Source of the DNA: Vulcanibacillus modesticaldus | Lineage (GTDB): Bacteria > Bacillota > Bacilli > Tepidibacillales > Tepidibacillaceae | NCBI RefSeq assembly: GCF_001730235.1 | Contig: NZ_MIJF01000001.1 | Coordinates: 1-64,000, forward strand | Direction: 5' to 3' | DNA length: 64,000 bases | Shown: positions 8,562 to 16,244 of the stretch, in pieces | Layout of the letters: the number at the start of each line of letters is the position of its first letter | Numbering within the stretch: the stretch's first letter is position 1 | Notes under the pieces: generated by a model | Database searches by the model: none | Seen by the model: only the letters and a program-made list of their open reading frames with translations | Told to the model about the DNA's origin: nothing | Position numbers and translations under genes: made by a program

Positions 8562-8924
8562 ATGGCCATTGAATTAATAAATAAAACAGGTAAAATTCAC
8601 ATTGAAAATGATGTGATTGGAACTGTTGCAGGTATTGCTGCTATGGAAGTTTTTGGACTTGTTGGCATGGCATCAAGGAAGCAATTAAAAGATGGTATAG
8701 CTGAATTGTTAAAAAAAGAAAATTTAAGTAAGGGCATTGAAGTGCGGACAGAAGATGAGGAAGTAATTATCGATATGTACATCATAGTTAGTTACGGCAC
8801 TAGAATTTCTGAAGTTGCTCATAATGTACAACAAAAAGTTATTTACACTTTAGAAAATACTATTGGTGTCAAAGTTTCTAAAGTAAACGTGATAGTTCAA
8901 GGTGTTCGTGTTAGTCAAGTGTAG
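8562..8924 (+). CDS. yloU: Asp23/Gls24 family protein (YloU)
   Basis: 120 residues with the family pattern: GKIHIENDVIGTVAGIAAMEVFGLVGM, then a middle helix and the YGTRISEVAHNVQQKV block ending VSKVNVIVQGV. Members are alkaline-stress or envelope-associated proteins of unclear function. It lies directly before fakA in the conserved order rpmB-yloU-fakA, 14 bases apart, so the two are likely cotranscribed. Start ATG 8562 follows TTAGGGGG. Confidence 0.92.
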   Translation: MAIELINKTGKIHIENDVIGTVAGIAAMEVFGLVGMASRKQLKDGIAELLKKENLSKGIEVRTEDEEVIIDMYIIVSYGTRISEVAHNVQQKVIYTLENTIGVKVSKVNVIVQGVRVSQV

Positions 8925-8938
8925 TTAGGAGGATTTGT

Positions 8939-10039
8939 GTGAATTATCATAAGATAGACGGACAGTTATTTTTACAAATGGTTCTAGAAGGAGCAAAAAA
9001 TCTTAATCAACACGTTAAAGATGTAGATGCTTTAAATGTTTTCCCTGTACCGGATGGAGATACTGGTACTAATATGAATTTATCTTTAACATCAGGAGTT
9101 AACGAACTGAAGAAGAAAAATTCCAACCACTTAGGTAAAAATGCTGATGCACTTGCTAAAGGATTATTAATGGGTGCAAGAGGGAACTCTGGGGTGATTT
9201 TGTCCCAATTATTTAGAGGTTTTTCAAAGTACGTTAATTCATTAGCAGAGATTGATAGTATGCAATTTGCAGAAGCACTAAAACAGGGTGTTGATACTGC
9301 ATATAAGGCAGTGATGAAGCCCGTAGAAGGAACTATCCTTACAGTTTCTAGAGAGGCTGCTGAGGAAGGTTTAAGGGTAGCAAAAAAGGAAAAGGATATC
9401 CTCACAGTAATGGAAGCTGTTTTAGAAAAAGGAAGACTTTCTTTAGCGAAAACACCTGAATTATTACCTATTTTAAAAGAAGTAGGTGTAGTAGATGCTG
9501 GTGGGCAAGGGCTTCTATACATTTACGAAGGGTTTCTGGCAGTTCTAAAAGGTGAGACTGTATCAACCATAGATTTTGCAGAGTCACAGGTGAAGTCTCA
9601 ATCAGAAGAAGTTACTTTTGAACATCTTCCTGTACAGGCACAGATATCCACAGAAGATATTGAATTTGGTTATTGTACCGAATTTATTATTAGTCTTAAG
9701 GAAGAGATTGTAAATACGCAATCTTTTAATGAAACAGACTTCAGAGAAAATATATCTAAATATGGTGACTCCCTATTAGTTATTGCGGACGATGAAATAG
9801 TTAAAGTTCACATACATACCGAACAACCTGGTACTGTATTAAACTTAGCAATGGAATTTGGGAGCTTGCATAAAATAAAAATCGACAATATGCGTGAACA
9901 GCACAGTCATATATTGTTAGAGGAAAATGGAAATAATGAAATTGATGCACAAGAAGTAGAAGTAATTGGACAACCCCAGCCTTATGGTATTATTGCTGTA
10001 GGATTAGGCGATGGAGTTTCTGAAATTTTTAAGAGCTAA
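8939..10039 (+). CDS. fakA: fatty acid kinase FakA (YloV), N-terminal part of a frameshifted gene
   Basis: FakA phosphorylates fatty acids held by a DegV-type FakB protein so that they can enter phospholipid synthesis. The N-terminal DhaL-like kinase domain shows NVFPVPDGDTGTNM (Asp39 and Asp41 bind metal), GARGNSGVILSQLFRG and a DAGGQG motif near residue 185. The frame ends at TAA 10037 after EIFKS, far short of the family length of about 550. The -1 frame carries on without gap (see next entry). GTG 8939 has AGGAGG six bases upstream. Either a real mutation or one base lost in the assembly. Confidence 0.88.
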   Translation: MNYHKIDGQLFLQMVLEGAKNLNQHVKDVDALNVFPVPDGDTGTNMNLSLTSGVNELKKKNSNHLGKNADALAKGLLMGARGNSGVILSQLFRGFSKYVNSLAEIDSMQFAEALKQGVDTAYKAVMKPVEGTILTVSREAAEEGLRVAKKEKDILTVMEAVLEKGRLSLAKTPELLPILKEVGVVDAGGQGLLYIYEGFLAVLKGETVSTIDFAESQVKSQSEEVTFEHLPVQAQISTEDIEFGYCTEFIISLKEEIVNTQSFNETDFRENISKYGDSLLVIADDEIVKVHIHTEQPGTVLNLAMEFGSLHKIKIDNMREQHSHILLEENGNNEIDAQEVEVIGQPQPYGIIAVGLGDGVSEIFKS

Positions 10040-10632
10040 GGGTAGATGTAATAATTAGTGGTGGACAAACAATGAATCCAAGTACAGAGGATATTGTTAA
10101 TGCCATTAATGAAATAAATGCAGAAAAGATTATCATCCTACCGAATAATAGCAATATTATTTTAGCTGCTGAACAAGCTCAATCTCTTATCGAACTGCCA
10201 ATTGCAGTAATTCCATCTAAGACTATTCCACAAGGTATATCGTCCTTGTTAGCATTTGATCCGTCAGCATCTTTAGAAGAAAATAAAGAGGCAATGACTA
10301 GTGCACTAAAAAATGTTAAAACTGGTCAGGTAACATATGCTGTTAGAGACTCGAAGATTGATAATATTGAGATTAATGAAGGAGATATTATAGGAATTGC
10401 TGACGGGAAGATTGTAACTACTTCTAAAAGTATTCTTGAAACTTCTTACGACTTATTAATTGAAATGATCGATGAGGATTCTGAAATATTAACTGTTATT
10501 TATGGTGAGGATGTAACAAGCGAACAAGTTGAAGAGTTGGAAAACAAATTATTAGATAAGTTCCCGGATATAGAAATTGAATTGCATAATGGAGGGCAAC
10601 CACTGTATTACTTCATTTTTGGAATTGAATAA
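10036..10632 (+). pseudogene. fakA: C-terminal remainder of frameshifted FakA
   Basis: From 10036 this frame reads L-R-V-D-V-I-I-S-G-G-Q-T before MNPSTEDIVNAI at 10072. GGQTMNPSTEDIV is a conserved stretch in the middle of FakA/YloV, so the second frame is clearly the rest of the same protein; the two together give about 565 residues. An extra T before TAA 10037 (AGC-TTA) restores the frame. The ATG at 10072 has no good ribosome site. No slippery heptamer is seen at the junction. degV follows after 15 bases. Confidence 0.85.
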
Positions 10633-10647
10633 TAAAGAGGTGACAGA

Positions 10648-11505
10648 ATGGAAAAAGTTTATGTTGTAACGGATAGTACCGCTGACATTCCTAAAGATTT
10701 GATTAAATCTTTGGGGATTGAAGTAGTACCTTTGAAGGTTCATTTTGAAGCTGAGACCTATCTTGATGGAGAGACTATTACGGCTAATGAATTTTATAAA
10801 AAACTAGAAAAATCAGATCAATTACCCACCACATCACAACCTTCGCCTTTAGATTTTGTTGAAGTTTATAAGAGGTTGGCAGGTGGAGAAAAAGCAAAAA
10901 TAGTGTCTATTCATTTGTCTTCAGCGTTAAGTGGAACGGTACAATCTGCTTTGTTGGCTAAGACTATGGTAGAAGAAGATGGTATTGAAGTTACGGTGAT
11001 TGATTCTAAAAAGGCATCTTATTCTATTGGAATTATTGTGGTTGGAGTAGCTAAAGCGATTAAAGAAGGTAAGAACTATGAAGAAATTACTGAATTAGCT
11101 AGAAAGTTGGTTGCTGAAACGCAAGTTTATTTCTTAGTGGAATCTTTAAATTATTTGTACAAAGGTGGGCGTATTGGTAGAGCATCTCATCTAGTTGGTT
11201 CATTGTTAAACATTAAACCCATTCTGTCCTTAAATGAACATGGTGAAGTTTATGCAATTGATAAGGTAAGAGGTCGCAATAGGGCTACTTCAAGGATATT
11301 GGAATTCTTTAAAGATTTTGCTCATAATAAACCAGTGAACGTTGGAATATCTCATGCAGCTAATTACGACGAAGCAAAGAGATTTGAGGATAAGTTAAGG
11401 GAAATTTTCGATATCCAGGATTTTGTAATAACCAATATAGGCCCTGTTATTGGGACACATGTTGGGCAAGGTACTGTTGCAATAACAATGTATCCAATTG
11501 AATAA
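10648..11505 (+). CDS. DegV family fatty-acid-binding protein (FakB-like)
   Basis: 285 residues. DegV proteins hold one fatty acid and present it to FakA. Visible features: YVVTDSTADIP at the N-terminus, TTSQPSP near residue 58, IHLSSALSGT, and a C-terminal GTHVGQGT. Placement right behind fakA, 15 bases away with AGAGGTGA before ATG 10648, strongly suggests that it is the lipid-carrying partner of FakA. A terminator follows. In B. subtilis the fakA-like gene is followed by sdaAB instead, so degV is an insertion relative to that order. Confidence 0.92.
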   Translation: MEKVYVVTDSTADIPKDLIKSLGIEVVPLKVHFEAETYLDGETITANEFYKKLEKSDQLPTTSQPSPLDFVEVYKRLAGGEKAKIVSIHLSSALSGTVQSALLAKTMVEEDGIEVTVIDSKKASYSIGIIVVGVAKAIKEGKNYEEITELARKLVAETQVYFLVESLNYLYKGGRIGRASHLVGSLLNIKPILSLNEHGEVYAIDKVRGRNRATSRILEFFKDFAHNKPVNVGISHAANYDEAKRFEDKLREIFDIQDFVITNIGPVIGTHVGQGTVAITMYPIE

Positions 11506-11554
11506 AACCTCAGAACAAGCACTTTTTACCGCTAGTCGATTTTTTCATCCTGTT

Positions 11555-11595
11555 AAAATCCCTCTATCAAAATATTGAAATGAGGGATTTTTTTT
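11555..11595 (+). terminator. intrinsic terminator after degV
   Basis: AAAATCCCTC (11555-11564) pairs with GAGGGATTTT (11582-11591), followed by a run of Ts. Confidence 0.8.
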
Positions 11596-11702
11596 CGGGA
11601 GAATGACAGAATATTCAATAGATTAAACTCAATTAAAAAAAACAAAAATTCCATTATTTTTAAATATTTATCTTTATATATATAGATATTGGAGGAATAA
11701 TT

Positions 11703-12368
11703 GTGAAATATCATTCAGTGTTTGATATTATTGGACCAATTATGGTGGGGCCATCAAGCTCTCACACAGCTGGAGCTGCAAGGATTAGTAAAATTGCTAG
11801 AGGACTCTTTGGTAAACAGCCCAAGAAAGCTACGATCACACTCTATGGTTCATTTGCTAAGACATATCAAGGACATGGAACAGATGTAGCCATAGTTGGT
11901 GGGCTACTTGATTTCGATACTAATGATCGTCGTATCATAGATTCAAAGGTTATTGCTAAAGATATGGGAATTGATATTAAGTTTGTAATTAGTGATGAAG
12001 AGACAGATCATCCTAATACTGCTAGAATCTTTTTGGAAGATGAGAATGATCAATTTGAAATAGTTGGAGTTTCGGTTGGTGGTGGCAAAGTAAAAATCAC
12101 TGAAATAAATGGATTTAAGATTAGATTTTCCGGAAATTCACCATTTATGCTTGTGATTCATGAAGATAGATTTGGTGTAATTGCGTCCATTGCCAATGTT
12201 TTAGGATTATATAAAATAAACATTGGATATATGGAAGTTGCTAGAAAAGAAAAGGGTTCTTTAGCATTGATGGTGATGGAAACCGATCAACCGGTAGATA
12301 ATAAAGTTATTCAAGATATAAAAAACTTACCTTACGTTAAACGAGTAGCAATTTTAAAAATAAGCTAG
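11703..12368 (+). CDS. sdaAB: L-serine dehydratase, beta subunit
   Basis: Iron-sulfur L-serine dehydratase makes pyruvate and ammonia from serine. The beta chain begins with FDIIGPIMVGPSSSHTAGA, the diagnostic motif, and ends in an ACT-like domain (FGVIASIANVLGLYKINIGYME). 221 residues is normal. GTG 11703 follows TGGAGGA. sdaAA follows after 15 bases, so the pair is one operon. The [4Fe-4S] enzyme is oxygen-sensitive, in line with an anaerobic life. Confidence 0.96.
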   Translation: MKYHSVFDIIGPIMVGPSSSHTAGAARISKIARGLFGKQPKKATITLYGSFAKTYQGHGTDVAIVGGLLDFDTNDRRIIDSKVIAKDMGIDIKFVISDEETDHPNTARIFLEDENDQFEIVGVSVGGGKVKITEINGFKIRFSGNSPFMLVIHEDRFGVIASIANVLGLYKINIGYMEVARKEKGSLALMVMETDQPVDNKVIQDIKNLPYVKRVAILKIS

Positions 12369-12383
12369 TGGAGGATACAACAT

Positions 12384-13271
12384 ATGAAATTTAATTCAAT
12401 CGCAGATCTGATCGAATTGACTGTAAAAGAAGGAAAAAAAATATCCGAGATTATGATTGAATCTGAAATGGAAACCCATAACTTATCAAGGGAAGAAGTT
12501 ATTGATGGGATGAGAAAAAGCCTCTATGTGATGAAAGATGCTATTAAAACTGGTTTAACAGAAGATATTAAATCAAGAAGCGGGTTGAGCGGAGGAGATG
12601 GTAAAAAACTTTTCCAATATTTGAAGTCGGGAAAATTTTTATCGGGTACAACTATTTTAGAAGCTGTTTGTAAGGCTGTAGCTACTTCTGAAGTTAATGC
12701 AGCGATGGGAATTATTGTAGCAACTCCAACGGCTGGATCAGTTGGAATTTTGCCCGGGGCAATATTTGCGACTGCTGACAAACTAAATTCATCAGAAAAT
12801 GATATGATAAATGCTTTATTTACCGCAGGGGCAATAGGATTGGTTATTGCAAATAATGCTTTTATTTCTGGGGCAGCAGGTGGATGTCAAGCAGAGGTAG
12901 GCTCGGCTACGGCAATGGCTGCAGCGGCCGTTGTAGAGATGGCTGGAGGGACTCCGGAGCAATCAGCAAACGCTTTGGGAATAGCTCTAAAAAATATGTT
13001 AGGTTTGACCTGCGATCCTGTAGCAGGACTAGTTGAAGTGCCTTGTGTTAAAAGAAATGCTATGGGTGCTGCTAATGCCATGATTGCTGCAGATATGGCT
13101 TTAGCAGGTATTAGTAGCGTAATCCCAGCTGACGAGGTGATTGATGCCATGTATAAAGTTGGATGTGCGCTTCCAATTTCTTTAAAAGAAACAGCTATGG
13201 GTGGACTAGCTGATACACCAACTGCAAGGAAGTTAGAAAAAGAGATCTTTGGTAAACCATTAAAACTATGA
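12384..13271 (+). CDS. sdaAA: L-serine dehydratase, alpha subunit
   Basis: 295 residues. Carries the cysteines expected to hold the [4Fe-4S] cluster: AVCKAVATSEVNAAM, GGCQAEVGSATAMA and LTCDPVAGLVEVPC. GLSGGDGKKL near residue 70 is also typical. Start ATG 12384 has GTGGAGGA ahead. The stop overlaps the recG start by four bases (ATGA), so recG is translated from the same message, as in Bacillus. Confidence 0.96.
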   Translation: MKFNSIADLIELTVKEGKKISEIMIESEMETHNLSREEVIDGMRKSLYVMKDAIKTGLTEDIKSRSGLSGGDGKKLFQYLKSGKFLSGTTILEAVCKAVATSEVNAAMGIIVATPTAGSVGILPGAIFATADKLNSSENDMINALFTAGAIGLVIANNAFISGAAGGCQAEVGSATAMAAAAVVEMAGGTPEQSANALGIALKNMLGLTCDPVAGLVEVPCVKRNAMGAANAMIAADMALAGISSVIPADEVIDAMYKVGCALPISLKETAMGGLADTPTARKLEKEIFGKPLKL

Positions 13272-15334
13272 GCGATAACGTTTTAGAAAAACATATAGTT
13301 GGTGTGAAGGGAATTGGTAAGCAAAAGGCACTTAAATTTGCTGAGATGGGTATAAATACCCTCGAAGATTTATTTAATTATTTTCCCTATCGATACGACG
13401 ATTTTCGGATAAAAGATTTAACAGTAGCTAACCATGGAGACAAAGTTACAGTGGAAGGTGAGATTTATACTGAACCACTGGTAAAGCGCCTCAGTAATAA
13501 ACGAAATCTTATCTCTGTCAAAGTAGTAGTTGATAGTCTAATAATAACAGCTACATGGTTTAACCGGATGTTCCTTAAAAATCAGCTAAAACGAGGCAGG
13601 AAAATTTTACTAACCGGCAAGTGGGATAAAAACCGTTTACAAATAACAGTTGCAGAATCGGAGTTCTTGGATAATTCAACCAACTCCAAAAAAGGAAATT
13701 TGTTACCCGTGTATTCTCTGCCTCAAGATTTTAAACAAAACGGCTTTAGAAATATCATGAATAATGCACTAATCCAGTGTTACCATTCCATCGATGATTT
13801 TCTACCTATGGATATTATCCAAAAGTATAAATTGTATAATTTAAGAGATGCTTATCGGGGAATTCATTTTCCAAAAGACTATCAAGATGGAAAGTTAGCA
13901 AGAAGAAGGCTGGTTTATGACGAATTATTATTATATCAGTTACGGCTTCAAATTTATAAAATGAACAATCGTCAGAATTGGCCAGGAATTGCTAGGAAAA
14001 TAGATAGAGAAAAAATTAATATTTTTGTTGAAAGCTTACCATTTAAATTAACTGAAGCCCAAATAAGAGTTTTAGATGAAATTTTATTTGATATGGAAAA
14101 AGATTATGCTATGAATCGTTTACTGCAAGGTGATGTTGGTTCTGGTAAGACGGTAGTAGCTGCTGTGGCTCTGTATGCCAACTATCTATCAGGTTTTCAA
14201 GGTGCGTTAATGGTACCTACTGAAATTCTTGCGGAACAACATTTGGAATCATTGCGTACTCTTTTAGCTCCACTCGGTCTTGAGATCGCTTTATTGACAG
14301 GGAAATTAACAACAAGTAATCGAAAGAACGTACTTGCACAATTACAAATGGGGATAGTAGATATTGTTGTAGGTACCCATGCTTTAATTCAGGAAGATGT
14401 ATATTTTAAAAATCTTGGACTGGTAATTACCGATGAACAGCATAGATTTGGTGTTGAGCAGCGAGCAATTTTAAGGAGAAAGGGAAATGACAAAACTCCT
14501 GACGTACTGTTTATGACTGCTACACCAATACCTAGAACACTAGCTATAACGGCCTTTGGTGATATGGATGTTTCAACAATTGATGAATTACCGCTAGGTA
14601 GGAAAAAAATCGAGACTTATTGGGTGAAACCTGATGCCTTCTCGAGGGTTTTAGAGTTCATAGATAAACAGATCAATTTAGGTAGACAAGCCTATGTAAT
14701 TTGCCCATTAATTGAAGAATCAGATAAGCTGGATGTTCAAAATGCAATTGACATCCACGCTTTATTAAGTGATCATTTTCCCAATTTTCGTGTTGGTTTG
14801 CTACATGGAAGGCTATCTTCAAAGGAAAAAGATGAGGTAATGACTCAATTTAAGGATAATAAAATTAATATTTTAGTTTCAACAACTGTGGTAGAAGTAG
14901 GTGTAAATGTACCAAATGCAACAGTGATGGTGATTTATGATGCTGAAAGATTTGGTCTTGCTCAACTACATCAACTAAGAGGTAGAGTTGGTAGAGGTTC
15001 TAACCAGTCATATTGTATTCTATTAGCTGATCCCAAATCTGAAATTGGAAAAGAAAGAATGAGGGTAATGGTAGAAACCAATGATGGTTTTGAAATTGCT
15101 AGAAGAGATTTAAAACTACGTGGCCCTGGCGATCTTTTTGGAGTTAAGCAAAGTGGTGTGCCAGATTTTAAACTTGCAGATTTGATTAATGATTACAGGA
15201 CCCTTGAAGTTGCACGAAGTGATGCTGAAAAATGGGTAATCAGTGGAGAATTGTGGAAAAACTCAAAATGGAACAAATTATTGAAGAAACTGAAACAATT
15301 AGGAGTATTCGAAAAACAAACAATTGATGGTTGA
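13268..15334 (+). CDS. recG: ATP-dependent DNA helicase RecG
   Basis: Remodels stalled replication forks and branch-migrates Holliday junctions. 688 residues with an N-terminal wedge/OB region, Walker A GDVGSGKTVVAA near residue 289, DEQH box (ITDEQHRFGVEQR) near residue 388, MTATPIPRTLA, and the motif VI arginines in RGRVGRGSNQSYC. The C-terminal region RRDLKLRGPGDLFG is also RecG-specific. ATG 13268 overlaps the sdaAA stop. A possible tiny gene and a terminator lie just after it. Confidence 0.97.
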   Translation: MSDNVLEKHIVGVKGIGKQKALKFAEMGINTLEDLFNYFPYRYDDFRIKDLTVANHGDKVTVEGEIYTEPLVKRLSNKRNLISVKVVVDSLIITATWFNRMFLKNQLKRGRKILLTGKWDKNRLQITVAESEFLDNSTNSKKGNLLPVYSLPQDFKQNGFRNIMNNALIQCYHSIDDFLPMDIIQKYKLYNLRDAYRGIHFPKDYQDGKLARRRLVYDELLLYQLRLQIYKMNNRQNWPGIARKIDREKINIFVESLPFKLTEAQIRVLDEILFDMEKDYAMNRLLQGDVGSGKTVVAAVALYANYLSGFQGALMVPTEILAEQHLESLRTLLAPLGLEIALLTGKLTTSNRKNVLAQLQMGIVDIVVGTHALIQEDVYFKNLGLVITDEQHRFGVEQRAILRRKGNDKTPDVLFMTATPIPRTLAITAFGDMDVSTIDELPLGRKKIETYWVKPDAFSRVLEFIDKQINLGRQAYVICPLIEESDKLDVQNAIDIHALLSDHFPNFRVGLLHGRLSSKEKDEVMTQFKDNKINILVSTTVVEVGVNVPNATVMVIYDAERFGLAQLHQLRGRVGRGSNQSYCILLADPKSEIGKERMRVMVETNDGFEIARRDLKLRGPGDLFGVKQSGVPDFKLADLINDYRTLEVARSDAEKWVISGELWKNSKWNKLLKKLKQLGVFEKQTIDG

Positions 15335-15344
15335 AAGGGTTCAA

Positions 15345-15428
15345 ATGAAATTTCAAAACACGATATGGAGATTAATAAGATTAAAACTCTTAATAATTTG
15401 GAAACTGAGATTTAGGATAAAGTGGTAA
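15345..15428 (+). CDS. possible 27-residue cationic, tryptophan-rich small protein
   Basis: ATG 15345 has AAAGGG at 15334-15339, five bases upstream, and lies ten bases after the recG stop. The peptide starts MKFQNTIWRL and ends RFRIKW. It has eight lysine/arginine residues, no acidic residue, three tryptophans and alternating basic and hydrophobic positions, as expected for a membrane-binding amphipathic helix. Its TAA is followed after four bases by the terminator, so the gene exactly fills the gap. No family is recognised. It could still be chance. Confidence 0.45.
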   Translation: MKFQNTIWRLIRLKLLIIWKLRFRIKW

Positions 15429-15432
15429 TTAT

Positions 15433-15479
15433 GGCACAAGTATAACCCATTAGGGCTATTATTGTGCCTTTGTTTTTTT
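15433..15479 (+). terminator. intrinsic terminator of the sdaAB-sdaAA-recG unit
   Basis: GGCACAA (15433-15439) pairs with TTGTGCC (15462-15468), with inner CCC/GGG pairing, followed by a long T-rich tail. nrdG converges from the other side. Confidence 0.85.
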
Positions 15480-15508
15480 CTCTATATTTTATGTTTAAAA
15501 ATTACTAT

Positions 15509-16171
15509 TCATGTATTAGTCTTTATTAAAAATTCATTCAGCTTGTACGTTACATTGGAATTAAATTTTTTATTTAATTGAACAATATAACTTTCAATTT
15601 CAGAAAAAAAATCTTGGTCAAGAATAGGATATTTAACCGTTCTTACCTGACTTATAGGACTGTTGTTTTCAATTATAAGTTCGATGGAAGATAACATATT
15701 ATTAATTAATCTTTGGCTAGGTTTAAATCCGATAATCGATTTATATATTTCCTGGTCTTTATTAATATCTAAAGCATGATATGGTAGTTTCATATCGATA
15801 TGAAATCCATCTACTAATTGAAATTCTAGTAAATATTTTATCTTATCTGGGAAACTGCCGTTGGTATTAATGATAATTTTACCGTCAAAAATTACTCTAA
15901 GTTCCTTTAGTAACTTAGTTATGGAATTAAAATCTTCTATTAAAAATTCCCCTCCACTGAAAATAATGGCGTTAAATAAAAAGCCGTTTAATTTGATCTG
16001 TTCAATGATATCTTCAGATGTAAAAAATTCACTATGTTTTTTGGCAACTATTTCACCATAATTATGGCAGCCGTAGCAATAAAAATTACATCCAACTAAC
16101 GAATGAATTAGTACCGAGGTATATTCAGGTAAGTCATTAAAAGTTCTGATCAGATTTTTGTAAAATTTCAA
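15509..16171 (-). CDS. nrdG: anaerobic ribonucleotide reductase activase
   Basis: Radical SAM enzyme that installs the glycyl radical on NrdD. The cluster motif C-x3-C-x2-C is CNFYCYGC (Cys28, Cys32, Cys35), followed by the SAM-binding GGEF near residue 73. At 220 residues it is longer than the E. coli type (about 154) and resembles the larger activases found with thermophile-type NrdD. It sits 73 bases downstream of nrdD on the same strand and should share the riboswitch-controlled transcript. Confidence 0.9.
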   Translation of the reverse strand: MKFYKNLIRTFNDLPEYTSVLIHSLVGCNFYCYGCHNYGEIVAKKHSEFFTSEDIIEQIKLNGFLFNAIIFSGGEFLIEDFNSITKLLKELRVIFDGKIIINTNGSFPDKIKYLLEFQLVDGFHIDMKLPYHALDINKDQEIYKSIIGFKPSQRLINNMLSSIELIIENNSPISQVRTVKYPILDQDFFSEIESYIVQLNKKFNSNVTYKLNEFLIKTNT

Positions 16172-16244
16172 TTTTTTGATCCTCTTAATTTAAAAAGAGG
16201 AATCTACCCCCCTTTCATAAACAAATATTATCCATAGGTAATTC

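Noticed and set aside
10020-10045. Programmed -1 frameshift in fakA
   Set aside because: No X-XXY-YYZ slippery heptamer in the correct phase and no stable downstream hairpin; other fakA genes are single frames.
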